Source of the DNA: Paenibacillus rhizosphaerae | Lineage (GTDB): Bacteria > Bacillota > Bacilli > Paenibacillales > Paenibacillaceae | Direction of reading: 5' to 3' | Assembly (NCBI RefSeq): GCF_014192015.1 | Contig: NZ_JACHXJ010000001.1 | Location: 1,550,001-1,614,000 of the forward strand | DNA: 64,000 nt | Shown here: positions 26,389 to 35,626 of the stretch, in pieces | Position numbering within the stretch: position 1 is the stretch's first letter | Layout of the letters: each line of letters begins with the position of its first letter | The notes under the pieces: generated by a model | The model's database searches: none | Seen by the model: the letters and a program-made list of their open reading frames with translations, nothing else | Told to the model about the DNA's origin: nothing | Position numbers and translations under genes: made by a program

Positions 26389-27555
26389 ATGCTTAACCGT
26401 CACCCGCGTATTTTAATTTTGACTGCCGGTTTTGGAGACGGCCATCTTCAGGTATCCTCGGCAATATTGCACTATTTTCATGCGCAGCAGGTCAACCAGG
26501 TGCAAATTATTGACCTCATGAAGGAAGCTCATCCGGTACTGAACTCCTTATTCTCAAAAGTGTATCAAATGAGCACGTTTACGTCCCAATTGGGCTTCGA
26601 CTATTATGGCTGGAGCTATTACATGACCAGGGATTCCAGTCCATCCGGTCCGGTGATGCGGTACCTGAACGGACTCGTTAAACGCAAAATGCTGGAGACC
26701 ATCAGCCGTTTCCGGCCCGATGCGATCATCAATACATTCCCTTTCGGCGTCGTTTCGCAGCGGGAATGCGTCCACGCGGCACGCACGTTTACCGTTATTA
26801 CCGATTATGCCCTGCATTCCCGTTGGATTCATCCGGATACATTCACCTATTATGTGGCTACCAACGAGATCAAGGATAGGATGGTCCAAAATTATGACGG
26901 CGTGGCGGAGAAAATTAGCGTTACCGGTATCCCGGTGCGCCCCCAATTCTATACAGCTGCCGCCGAAGCCCCGTTGCGCGGTGCTGCACAAGGAACGGCC
27001 AAAGGTAAGCGTATATTGATGATGGCAGGAACATTTACGGTGTTCCAGCAGCTTGTCGAGCTCATTCATCTGCTGGTTGATCAAGAAGTTTGCGAAATTA
27101 CAGTCGTATGCGGACGCAAACAGCAAGCCTATGAGAAATTGACAGCACTGTTTGCGGGGCAGCCGCAGGTGAATATTCTTGGATACGTCAAGAACATTCA
27201 CGATCTGATGGCCGTGTCCTCATGTATCGTAACGAAAGCGGGGGGCATTACATTATCCGAGGCGGTCATTCTGAAGCTGCCGATCTTTATTCTGAGTCCT
27301 TACGGCGGACAGGAAAGGGAAAACGCCCGGTATTTCAAAAATAACGGAATGGCCCAGATTGCATCCAATGTCCGTCAGCTCGCGGAGCAGCTGCGGCACT
27401 TTCTCAGTGCACCGGTAATATCCGATCGGATCCGCGGGAATATGGCTCAATTTCATAGAGGAACAGCAGGCGAGCTGATCGTGAATGATATTTTGAGGAC
27501 GCTGCACAATCATCAAAATGCAAACCGTGATTATGAGCTTTTGGTTCGCCCGTAA
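26389..27555 (+). CDS. UgtP/MGDG-synthase-like glycosyltransferase
   Basis: A 388-residue two-domain glycosyltransferase of the GT28/MGDG synthase type. It has the N-terminal ILILTAGFGDGHLQVSSAIL motif, the mid-chain VTGIPVRPQF and the C-terminal donor-binding segment SSCIVTKAGGITLSEAVIL. Relatives transfer glucose or galactose to diacylglycerol to make glycolipids and lipoteichoic acid anchors. A GGGAGGGAAC ribosome site precedes the ATG. The stop is 3 bases before a VTT-domain membrane protein, so the two are probably coupled and act together at the membrane. Confidence 0.9.
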   Translation: MLNRHPRILILTAGFGDGHLQVSSAILHYFHAQQVNQVQIIDLMKEAHPVLNSLFSKVYQMSTFTSQLGFDYYGWSYYMTRDSSPSGPVMRYLNGLVKRKMLETISRFRPDAIINTFPFGVVSQRECVHAARTFTVITDYALHSRWIHPDTFTYYVATNEIKDRMVQNYDGVAEKISVTGIPVRPQFYTAAAEAPLRGAAQGTAKGKRILMMAGTFTVFQQLVELIHLLVDQEVCEITVVCGRKQQAYEKLTALFAGQPQVNILGYVKNIHDLMAVSSCIVTKAGGITLSEAVILKLPIFILSPYGGQERENARYFKNNGMAQIASNVRQLAEQLRHFLSAPVISDRIRGNMAQFHRGTAGELIVNDILRTLHNHQNANRDYELLVRP

Positions 27556-27558
27556 ACG

Positions 27559-28209
27559 ATGAAAAACTCGTTCAAATGGTTCGGGATACTGCTCCTAACG
27601 GGTATATATTCCGTTTATCTGCTGCAAACAGGAGATGGGGAATATATTATCGCGTGGATACGCCACTATCGATTCCTTGGCTTCGTCGCTGTGTTTCTGT
27701 TTCAAACCCTGCTTAATATGCTCCCGCTGCCAGGAGAACTCACCGCTGTAATGGTTCTGGAAATCTACGGAGCTTATTGGGGAGGTCTCTGCCTGTGGGC
27801 ATCGGGAATCATCGGGGGCATCGGAGGGTATTGGCTTGCCCGATCTTTTACTTCATATTTTGCAGGTACGCGGGTTGAACCGTATTTGGCCAAAATGGAG
27901 GATTGGCTGGGAACGAGTGAATACAAAGGTCTTCTGATCGCACGCTTCGTTCCCTTCATCCCTTATCATGCCGTCAACTATGCCGCCGGTCTGTTAAAGG
28001 TCAACCTATTTCGTTACATGCTGACGACGGCTGTCGGCGTGTTTCCGCATACAGTGGCCATGAGCGCAATGTACGCCGGTATTCGGAAAGGATCGCTGCT
28101 CGGGGCAGTGATCGGGTGCATCTTATTAATCATCCTTGCCGGTTTGTCATGGTATGTCAAGAAGCGGAGTTCCGTCAAATCCCGAGAAAGCAGGGTGACG
28201 GCGGAGTAG
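27559..28209 (+). CDS. TVP38/TMEM64 (VTT-domain) membrane protein
   Basis: A 216-residue membrane protein with about six hydrophobic segments and the VTT/SNARE-associated domain signatures NMLPLPGELTAVMVLEIYG and LLIARFVPFIPYHAVNYAAG. VTT proteins include scramblase-like DedA and TMEM41B relatives. It follows the glycosyltransferase by only 3 bases and lacks its own good ribosome site, pointing to translational coupling. A role in moving lipids or glycolipids is inference from this pairing. Confidence 0.87.
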   Translation: MKNSFKWFGILLLTGIYSVYLLQTGDGEYIIAWIRHYRFLGFVAVFLFQTLLNMLPLPGELTAVMVLEIYGAYWGGLCLWASGIIGGIGGYWLARSFTSYFAGTRVEPYLAKMEDWLGTSEYKGLLIARFVPFIPYHAVNYAAGLLKVNLFRYMLTTAVGVFPHTVAMSAMYAGIRKGSLLGAVIGCILLIILAGLSWYVKKRSSVKSRESRVTAE

Positions 28210-28378
28210 TCGTTACATCAGCAGAAAAGGCCCAGGCTGTTTCCAAACTTTCCTGTCTCATTGCAGAGCTACAGGTGGCAAATTCTGCTCGATACCATAT
28301 TCGCTTGCTGACTGCCCTTTTCAAACGGGGGACGTTTTGCTAACATAAAATCAAAAAAGCAAAGGATTTGTGAGGAAC

Positions 28379-29026
28379 ATGTCTTCCCCGACATTGGAAA
28401 CTAGGGCTTATCAAGAACTTCGACGCAGAATCATTTACGCGGAATACTTGCCCGGTACGCTCCTCTCCGAGAATGATCTGGCCGAACAGCTGCAAATGAG
28501 CCGGACGCCAATCCGGGCCGCCATCTCGCTTCTGGTGACGGAAGGGTTTGTTGAATCGTTCCGGGGACGGGGAGTGCTGGTTAAGGACTTGACGTTTCGG
28601 GAGTATGCTGAGATCCTCGAACTGCTTATCTCGATGCAGGTTTATGTCATTAACACGGCTGAACGGCGGGAGCTTACTTTTGATCTGCATACGCTCCGCA
28701 AACATCTAGAGCGTCAAATCCAGGCAAAGGAAGACGACGATATTTCCGGTTATTATGAGAGCTTCCTTGATTTTATTGAAACGATCATCCGGACGCTGCA
28801 TAACCAGCATATGCTGAACGTGATGGAGCAGTCCAAGGGAAAAATTTTATACAAGATGATTTCGTACCGCAAGCTGTATCCCCAATACAAGCCGCATAAA
28901 TCACTTGATTCAAACCAGAAGGCTTATGACGCGCTGGTACAAGGGGATTTGGCCGCGGCCAAAGCAGCGTTATTGGAGATCTACACGGTTACTTACGAAC
29001 AGCTGATTACGAACGGAATCATTTAG
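28379..29026 (+). CDS. GntR-family transcriptional regulator (FCD-type)
   Basis: A 215-residue regulator with an N-terminal winged helix (about residues 5-70: LRRRIIYAEYLPGTLLSEND, LAEQLQMSRTPIRAAISLL) and a helical C-terminal ligand domain of the FCD/FadR kind. The start could be the ATG at 28379 or the in-frame GTG at 28370; neither has ideal spacing to AAAGGA. It is a lone gene ended by a strong terminator; its targets are unknown. Confidence 0.9.
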   Translation: MSSPTLETRAYQELRRRIIYAEYLPGTLLSENDLAEQLQMSRTPIRAAISLLVTEGFVESFRGRGVLVKDLTFREYAEILELLISMQVYVINTAERRELTFDLHTLRKHLERQIQAKEDDDISGYYESFLDFIETIIRTLHNQHMLNVMEQSKGKILYKMISYRKLYPQYKPHKSLDSNQKAYDALVQGDLAAAKAALLEIYTVTYEQLITNGII

Positions 29027-29032
29027 TTCACG

Positions 29033-29064
29033 AAAGCGGGCTCTTTACAGAGCCCGCTTTTACA
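29033..29064 (+). terminator. Terminator after GntR gene
   Basis: AAAGCGGGCTCT, loop TTAC, AGAGCCCGCTTT, TACATTT; perfect 12-bp stem. Confidence 0.9.
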
Positions 29065-29272
29065 TTTATCTGCACAACAAGCACTGACCCTGCGGTTTGG
29101 CAAGGATTCACAGTCGATTTATACTGCGTATCATTCGAAACCGGATCAGCACATGTTAAATGCGTGAAATTGAGGGCAAATATAGAGAGGGCGGCATCTA
29201 TTAAGCCAATCAAGTAAATGAATACGATTAAATAAGTTATAACCGCTAGTGCAGAGGGAGCTGGAAGTACGT

Positions 29273-30590
29273 ATGCTGACGAATTTGCTTGAGCACTATG
29301 GTTACGCATTGATTTGTCTGTTCTTGTGCCTGGAAATGCTTGCCCTTCCTCTTCCCGGTGAAATGATGATGAGCTATACCGGCCTGTTTGTGTATGAAGG
29401 GAAATTGAACTGGCTGCTGAGCATGGCGTCGGCCGGAGCCGGCGTCTTGACCGGCGTGACTTTGTCGCATTGGATCGGATACCGGCTGACGCCCTTTTAT
29501 TTCACGCCATGGCAGCAAGGTCCATCTCACCGAAGAGAGGATGGATCAAATCACGGGCTGGTTTGAGCGCTACGGGGACAAGCTTCTATTTGCCGCTTAT
29601 TTCATACCGGGGGTCCGTCACATTACCGGTTACTTTTGCGGCGTAACGCGGATGCCATTCCGGCGTTATGCGCTGTTTGCCTACACCGGCGCTCTTTTTT
29701 GGGTAGGCCTGTTCATTTCACTTGGTAAAGTGCTCGGCCCGAAATGGGAAGCCTATCACTCTACGGTTAATCGGTACATGGTCGTGTTCGGGATCGGTTC
29801 AGCACTGGTGACAGCGGCCATTTATGTGTACCGCAAGTATAAACATCAAGCGATCGAGCGGTTGATGGATTTGCTGGTAAGCGGCGTGCGTCACTTCCAG
29901 TCGTTCGGGAAGGTCCGTCTATTGCTGCTGGCCTCCTTTGCTGCGTTCGTATTGTTTTTTTCGTTAATGCTCGGCGTCATTCAGGATTTCTTGGCGCATG
30001 AGTACGGACAATTCGACCCAATTGCCTCATATTTAGTATCGGTTCTGTTCGGTCCAGAGTGGGCGGGATGGATGCACGTATTCGAGAGGTTCGGGACTTT
30101 GGATTTGTATGGGCCGGTTCTATGCCTGACAGGCTTGTGGATCGTGCTCCACAGCCGGGACCGCAGGCTGGACTTAACGTTCCTGGTTTGGGTCGTGGCC
30201 GGCGGAGAGTTCTTGGACAGGGTGCTTCGCCTGTTGTTTCATCGTCCAGGCCCGGTGGCAGCTGGCGTACAGCTGTTCCATACTTTTCCGAGCGAGGAGA
30301 CGTTAGTTACGCTGACGGTATGCGGTTTTTCGGCCTTTTTATTGCTGCGGCATTATCACTTCCGTAACGTCCGGATCCCCATCGTTTTGGCGGTGATCCT
30401 GATCTGTTTGGCCGTCGGGATCAGCCGGGTTTATTTTCAGGTGCAGTTCCCAAGCGATGTGTTTGCCGGATACATTTTTGGCGGTGTCTGGGTCAGTCTG
30501 CATGTGATGCTGCTGGAAATCATGCGCAAATTCAAGGAGTCGGAACTTGGCATCTCCGCAGAACAAGGCAGCGGCAACAAAGGTGTGTAA
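29273..30590 (+). pseudogene. DedA-PAP2 fusion gene with a frameshift
   Basis: The first part (from ATG 29273) encodes a DedA-type N-terminus, LALPLPGEMMMSYTGLFVYE, and loses frame after [11 protein letters not shown]. Removing one T from CCCTTTTATTT (about 29490-29500) restores [20 protein letters not shown] and joins the second frame, which carries the rest of DedA and then a PAP2-like domain (about residues 240-430 of the joined protein). The PAP2 motifs are degenerate: PSGH reads PSEE, and the last catalytic His (SR-x5-H) reads [12 protein letters not shown] with Gln. So even the restored protein should lack phosphatase activity. A real frameshift or a sequence error are both possible. 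Confidence 0.8.
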
Positions 30591-30595
30591 TCCGG

Positions 30596-31024
30596 TTATT
30601 TAACGGCAACCAGCAGTGCGCCGATTGCGATCAATACGACGCCGGCCGAGTTCAGCCAAGATATTTTTTCGCCGAGGAACAAAAAGGCCAGAATGACGGC
30701 GATCACGACGCTTAACTTGTCGATCGGCCCTACCTGCGAAACTTTGCCGTACTTGAGGGCCAAAAAATAGAACAGCCACGATGTTGCACCTGCCACTCCG
30801 CTGAGCACGATAAAGCTGAGTGCTTTTTTCTGTGTAAAAATGCTTCCAAGCTGGCCGAACTTCCCCTGCACGGCAATGACACCGAGCAGAAACAGGGCCA
30901 TGATCACGGCCCGGATCGCCGTTGCGGCGTTGGCATCGATGTTTTGCAGACCGATTTTCCCGAAAATGGATACCAACGCAGCCGCTGCGGCTGAAAGCAG
31001 CGCGTAAATAAGCCATGCAGGCAT
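30596..31024 (-). CDS. EamA-domain (DMT) membrane transporter, half-size
   Basis: A 142-residue protein with about five membrane helices forming one EamA domain; it ends with AFLFLGEKISWLNSAGVVLI, the usual final hairpin. Single-domain members pair as dimers and move small metabolites. ATG 31024 is preferred, with AAGGGGGATGCTT upstream on the minus strand. It is convergent with the DedA-PAP2 gene, with 5 bases between stops and no clear terminator. Confidence 0.85.
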   Translation of the reverse strand: MPAWLIYALLSAAAAALVSIFGKIGLQNIDANAATAIRAVIMALFLLGVIAVQGKFGQLGSIFTQKKALSFIVLSGVAGATSWLFYFLALKYGKVSQVGPIDKLSVVIAVILAFLFLGEKISWLNSAGVVLIAIGALLVAVK

Positions 31025-31208
31025 AAGCATCCCCCTTTTCCATAAAAGACTTTTCAACAGCGGTAAGGATTCCCTATTATAGTATTGTTCATCACTGACT
31101 CAAATCATGAATGATTTTACAAAATATCCATTCCCCGAATCCCTGGCACGTTTTTGCGCGTAAAGAGGGGTAGGATGAACAGAAATAGATGAAAAGAGGT
31201 GGACTGCC

Positions 31209-34031
31209 ATAGGGAATCAGACCAAGGTTTTTCCTGACCATATCCAATTTCGCTATCCGTGGCGTTCCTATCAAAAGCGGGTACTGGACCGTTTGGACGA
31301 GCATTTGCGCAATCGTCACCTGCATCTTGTCGCGCCTCCCGGATCCGGCAAAACGGTTTTGGGCCTGGAAGTCATGCTGCGCATCAACCGGCCGACGATC
31401 ATTTTGGCACCGACCTTGACGATTAAGGAGCAGTGGGCAAACCGCTTCATGGAGCTCTTTTTGGATACAGACATACGCCCGGATTGGTTGTCGACTTCCA
31501 TTCATCATCCGGCAATGGTCACGAATACAACTTATCAGGCCTTACATACCGTTCTCAGTGCCGCTGAGAAAAAATTTGAGGAGCTGGGTGACAAGCTGTC
31601 TAACGTTCCAATTGAACATGGGATGAAAACGGCGGTCGATGATACAGAAGATGCTGCGACTGAACATGGATCGGTTCCGGAGGAGCAGGAGATTCAAGAA
31701 GACATGAAGGTGGCGGAGAAAGAAGACGAAGGGGACCAGCCGTCACCAGCGGTGGAGATTATTGAAAGGCTGAAGAAGTTGGGCCTGCACACCGTCATCT
31801 TTGACGAAGCCCATCATTTGCGCGTGTCCTGGTGGAGGAGCGCCGTTCAGCTGTGCGGCATGCTGGAGCGGCCGACCAAAATTGCGCTGACGGCAACGCC
31901 GCCGTATGACGTGAACCCGAACGAGTGGCAGCGGTATATCGAGCTGTGCGGTCCGATGGATGAGGAGATCAGCGTGCCGGAGCTTGTCCGTCATGGCGAG
32001 TTGTGCCCGCATCAGGATTACATCATGCTGACCCCGCCAGAGGAGAATGAAGCGGCACAGCTCCGCGAGTTTCGCATGCATGCGGCTAGGCTACGGGGCG
32101 AGCTCATCCGGGACAAGTTCATGACCGGGCTGATCGCCGGCCATCCTTGGATCACAAACGGGGAATCCCATATGGAAGAGATTTTATCTTCTCCGGGATA
32201 TTACTCCAGCATGGTTATTTTCTTACGGGCGGCGAATCAGCCGGTGTGGCGCGATGCGGTAAAGCTGCTGGGGCTTAAAGAAGCAGATACGCCTAATCTT
32301 AGCGACGAATGGCTGGAGGAACTGTTGAACGGGGTATTGTTTAAAGATGCCTATGTGGAATCAGATCGGCCTGAGCTGAAGGAACTTCGCAGACGGCTCA
32401 GCCAACTCGGCATGATTGAACGGCGAAAACTGTACTTGCGGACTACCCCGGCACTGGATAAGATGCTGGTTCACAGCGTTTCGAAGCTGAAGCAAATCGG
32501 GCATATCCTCGATTTTGAGAGATCGGTCCTTGGGGAAGGCCTGCGAATGGTCATCCTGACCGATTATATCCGGAAGGAAGACATGCCTAAGCAAGCGGGG
32601 GATGAACAGCCAATTCAGCGCCTCGGGGTGGTCCCGATTTTCGAAACCATACGCAGACGGCTTAAAGAAAAAGAACCGAGCGTGCGAGATCTCCCCATCG
32701 GCGTCCTGACCGGCTCACTTGTGATCCTGCCAGTCGATGCGGCTGCTTGGGTACGGGAGACGGCCGGTCAGCGCGGAATTATGCTCACGGAGCGACCGCT
32801 CGCCCATGATTCCGAATACGTGTCGATTGAAGTGCGCGATGCAAATCGTTCAGCGATTGTCGAATGGGTCACCGAGCTCTTTGACCAAGGTGGCGTTCAT
32901 GTACTTATCGGTACGGCCGCGCTGCTGGGCGAAGGTTGGGATGCGCCGGGGATCAACTCGATGATCATGGCCTCCTACGTAGGCTCATTTATGCTGTCCA
33001 ATCAAATGCGGGGCCGTGCGATCCGTGCTCAGCGCGGAAATCCGGATAAAAGCGGGGTGATATGGCATTTGGCCTGCGTCGATACGGAGCTTGCGGATGG
33101 CGGAGAAGATATGGCGTCTCTAGCCAGACGTTTCCGCTCGCTGGTGGGCTTGTCCGTTACGAATGAAACGATCGAGTCCGGCATGGAGCGTATGGGATGG
33201 GTGCCGGGACAGTTCGCGGAAAGGGATATTGAGCTGTACAATGCACAAACATTGGAAAGGGCGAAGGAGCGGCATTTGCTTAAAGAGCACTGGGCATCAG
33301 CCGTCGCCCTGCAGGGTTCGATGACCGAGGAGCTGAAGGCAGGGGGAAATATTGTTCCAAGGCCAGTGGTTTTTCCTTATACGATCAAAGCGGTTGTTAT
33401 TTTTGCGTTGGTGTTCGCATTGGAGACTTTTTTTGACGCGGCTTCATCGCCTCAAATGATGAACTCGGATGCACCGGGGTGGTTCAAATTCAGCATCGCT
33501 GCCGGTTTGGCTGCCGTCTGTGCCAGCCCCTGGATCTTCAAGGCTGCAAAAATGACGATCAAGCACCAGTCGCTGGAACGAAGGATTCGCGAAGTCGGAT
33601 TAGCCGTATACACCGTGCTGTTTGAAATGAAGCTGGTTCAACCCGCTCCGAGCATCCATCTGATCGGAACCCAGGAGGAAGGGGGGACGGTCGTATGCTG
33701 GCTGAGGGATGGGAGTACGCATGAAAAGACACTGTTCCTAAATGCCCTGCAGCAGCTGCTCGATCCGATTGACAATCCCCGCTATCTAGTCTATCGCACA
33801 TCGTGGCGGTGGTTCGGCCGGCCGCATGATTACCATGCCGTGCCGGAGGAGATCGGGCGCCGCAAGGAACATGCCGAGCGGTTTGCCGTTCTGTGGCGAA
33901 AGCATATCGGACCGGCCGAGCTGGTCTATACCCGGACTCCCGAGGGCCGCAAGAAACTGCTCGATGCAAGGGCGAAATCCCTAACGTCGATGTTTGTCCG
34001 CAAATCCGAGCGGGTCAGCGCTTGGCGGTAA
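31209..34031 (+). CDS. Large SF2 DEAD/DEAH helicase with C-terminal membrane helices
   Basis: The helicase core is complete. Counting from the TTG at 31293, it has Walker A APPGSGKT (14-21), a long acidic insert (about 110-155), DEAH at ~171, LTATPP at ~199 and motif VI QMRGRAIRAQRG at ~571. Two hydrophobic helices follow at about 692-715 and 732-752, then a ~160-residue C-terminal domain I do not recognise. The N-terminal part FRYPWRSYQKRVLDRL, equivalent to a Q-motif region, lies upstream of TTG 31293; its frame begins at ATA 31209, 6 bases after AAGAGGTGG, with no ATG, GTG or TTG between. So the natural start is either ATA, mutated, or misread. Role unknown; nucleic acid remodelling is expected. 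Confidence 0.85.
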   Translation: MGNQTKVFPDHIQFRYPWRSYQKRVLDRLDEHLRNRHLHLVAPPGSGKTVLGLEVMLRINRPTIILAPTLTIKEQWANRFMELFLDTDIRPDWLSTSIHHPAMVTNTTYQALHTVLSAAEKKFEELGDKLSNVPIEHGMKTAVDDTEDAATEHGSVPEEQEIQEDMKVAEKEDEGDQPSPAVEIIERLKKLGLHTVIFDEAHHLRVSWWRSAVQLCGMLERPTKIALTATPPYDVNPNEWQRYIELCGPMDEEISVPELVRHGELCPHQDYIMLTPPEENEAAQLREFRMHAARLRGELIRDKFMTGLIAGHPWITNGESHMEEILSSPGYYSSMVIFLRAANQPVWRDAVKLLGLKEADTPNLSDEWLEELLNGVLFKDAYVESDRPELKELRRRLSQLGMIERRKLYLRTTPALDKMLVHSVSKLKQIGHILDFERSVLGEGLRMVILTDYIRKEDMPKQAGDEQPIQRLGVVPIFETIRRRLKEKEPSVRDLPIGVLTGSLVILPVDAAAWVRETAGQRGIMLTERPLAHDSEYVSIEVRDANRSAIVEWVTELFDQGGVHVLIGTAALLGEGWDAPGINSMIMASYVGSFMLSNQMRGRAIRAQRGNPDKSGVIWHLACVDTELADGGEDMASLARRFRSLVGLSVTNETIESGMERMGWVPGQFAERDIELYNAQTLERAKERHLLKEHWASAVALQGSMTEELKAGGNIVPRPVVFPYTIKAVVIFALVFALETFFDAASSPQMMNSDAPGWFKFSIAAGLAAVCASPWIFKAAKMTIKHQSLERRIREVGLAVYTVLFEMKLVQPAPSIHLIGTQEEGGTVVCWLRDGSTHEKTLFLNALQQLLDPIDNPRYLVYRTSWRWFGRPHDYHAVPEEIGRRKEHAERFAVLWRKHIGPAELVYTRTPEGRKKLLDARAKSLTSMFVRKSERVSAWR

Positions 34032-34265
34032 GCCGAGCAAACCAAAACATGCGGCACTGAAGCTGGTGAATTTATTGCGGAGAATTTTCCCAGGGTGGCA
34101 ACCAACAGCTGATTCCAGGCGTTTATTGAATCTGAATTACGCCCATGAGAACCAGACACCGTATCCTGGAGATACGCTGAGCTTCGCCGGGGACGGTGGG
34201 TATCCTGAGTATGGAATATTAGATTTCGCTTATCTCAGTCCGTTCCAAAAAAACGCCAACTCTGA
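34032..34265 (+). other. Gap after helicase gene, no identifiable intact gene
   Basis: This 234-base stretch has open frames but none with a ribosome site or family resemblance. It may include the lost 5' part of the broken gene that follows. Confidence 0.4.
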
Positions 34266-34662
34266 GCGGCTGACCTACTGCCCAAAGAGCGCAGTTTTCA
34301 GGAGATGGCCGCTTCATGCACTGTCGACACCGTGAAAATCTGTTCATATGCAGGATGGAGATATCACGTACAAACCGCTGATCGCAGCGAACAAGCAGGA
34401 TCAGGAGGGGATTCGTACCGTTTGCCGGATCCTTAAAAAAATGACTTCGGAAGGCACGGAAGTGATGCTGCCTCGGATATTTCCCGAAACGTTTTTCCAC
34501 GGCATGACGGTAGAGTTCACTGCCGGGGATTCCGTCAGTATTTACATGGCTGAAGGAAACAAGTTGGCCATGGGTTCCGAATTAGGAGGGAAAACTATTT
34601 TTCTGGAGGATGCCGGATTGGTTAAAGAATTCATAAGTTTTAAAGTGAAACCTGAAGAATGA
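34266..34662 (+). pseudogene. Hypothetical gene fragment with frameshift
   Basis: One frame reads AADLLPKERSFQEMAASCTV then DTVKICSY up to about 34345. The continuation is in another frame, QDGDITYKPLIAANKQDQEG and on to FISFKVKPEE at 34662. Joining them near TCATATGCAG gives a continuous soluble protein, so I read one gene with a frameshift and no visible start (an in-frame stop lies at 34263). Alternatively the ATG at 34348 starts a separate 104-residue protein, but it has no ribosome site. Family not recognised. Confidence 0.5.
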
Positions 34663-34670
34663 AGAGTTGA

Positions 34671-34703
34671 AACAAGCCGCTTTGCAAGTCGGCTTGTTTT
34701 TTT
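34671..34703 (+). terminator. Terminator before NAD locus
   Basis: AACAAGCCG, ten-base loop, CGGCTTGTT, then TTTTTT. Confidence 0.85.
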
Positions 34704-34767
34704 GTTTATCATGCAAAACTAATTTGTGTAAAGCCCAATTCTAGGATTTTATCTGTAAAAATAACCC

Positions 34768-34818
34768 TTGACACAAAAAACCAACCCAGGTATATTATTA
34801 ATTAACAAAATGTTAATT
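34768..34818 (+). promoter_or_regulatory. Promoter and palindromic operator of the NAD locus
   Basis: TTGACA (34768-34773), 17 bp, TATATT (34791-34796). Immediately downstream is the perfect palindrome AATTAACAAAATGTTAATT (34800-34818), covering the expected transcription start. Because the first gene encodes an NrtR-like regulator, this is the natural candidate for its own binding site. Confidence 0.75.
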
Positions 34819-34849
34819 GTGAATCGATACAGGAAAGGCGCTATCAAAT

Positions 34850-35626
34850 ATGTCCAACGAACACGCACTTCAGCAATACGATGTCCGAAAATACCGCACA
34901 CCTGACGGCTATACGTCCGACATCGCGGTCTTTACCATCCGTTCGGAGAAGACGGAAGCATTTAAACCGCCGGTCATGGAGCTGCAAATTATGCTCATTA
35001 AACGGAGCATGACGGACAGTGAAGGCCGTCCCAATATCGAAGCTGGAAAATGGGCGCTGCCGGGAGGCTTTGTCGAAGCAACGGATTCCGCGTTTCAAAC
35101 AGCGCAGCGGGAGCTGAAAGAAGAGACTGGGGTCGAGCATATTCATCTGGAGCATTTTGGCGTATACGACACGCCGGGCCGGGACCCGCGGGGCTGGATC
35201 ATATCGAATGCGCATTACGCGATCGTACCCGAGCGCCATCTGTCCCAGAGAGCAGCCAATGATGACGCGATCGAGGTCGAGCTGTTTCCGGTCAACGATG
35301 TCCTGTCTCTGGACTTGGCGTTTGACCATGAAGTCATCATTAAGGACGCCATCGCCGTCATCCGGCGGAAGCTGCTGGAGACGACGGCCGCCAAGGATTT
35401 TTTGCTTGAGGAGTTCACCTATTCGGAGCTTCAGAGCGTACTGCTCACCGTAACGAACGATTCGGCGATTGCTCTGGATGCGGCATTTGCTAGAAAGATC
35501 AAGTCCCTCCCGTTTATCCAGGAGGTGGCCGGCAAGAAGACGAGCCGAACGTCGAAGAAACCGACGCAGCTGTATCGCTTTGTGGATGTGGATATCAGTA
35601 GCTCCATATATCACAGCAAGAAGTAA
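34850..35626 (+). CDS. nrtR: NrtR-like Nudix regulator of NAD metabolism
   Basis: A 258-residue protein with an N-terminal Nudix domain (about 20-165; box GGFVEATDSAFQTAQRELKE then ETG) and a C-terminal winged helix (about 180-250) with LLEEFTYSELQSVL and, near the end, PTQLYRF. That two-domain build is typical of NrtR, a repressor that senses ADP-ribose. It heads a cluster with pncB, nadD and nadE, which supports the call. Some relatives are plain ADP-ribose pyrophosphatases, so a catalytic role cannot be ruled out; the Nudix box looks nearly intact. AGGAAAGG precedes the ATG. Confidence 0.8.
   Translation: MSNEHALQQYDVRKYRTPDGYTSDIAVFTIRSEKTEAFKPPVMELQIMLIKRSMTDSEGRPNIEAGKWALPGGFVEATDSAFQTAQRELKEETGVEHIHLEHFGVYDTPGRDPRGWIISNAHYAIVPERHLSQRAANDDAIEVELFPVNDVLSLDLAFDHEVIIKDAIAVIRRKLLETTAAKDFLLEEFTYSELQSVLLTVTNDSAIALDAAFARKIKSLPFIQEVAGKKTSRTSKKPTQLYRFVDVDISSSIYHSKK

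Noticed and set aside
26554..27201. 215-codon minus-strand frame in the glycosyltransferase gene
   Set aside because: Shadow of the plus-strand glycosyltransferase, whose family motifs are clear.
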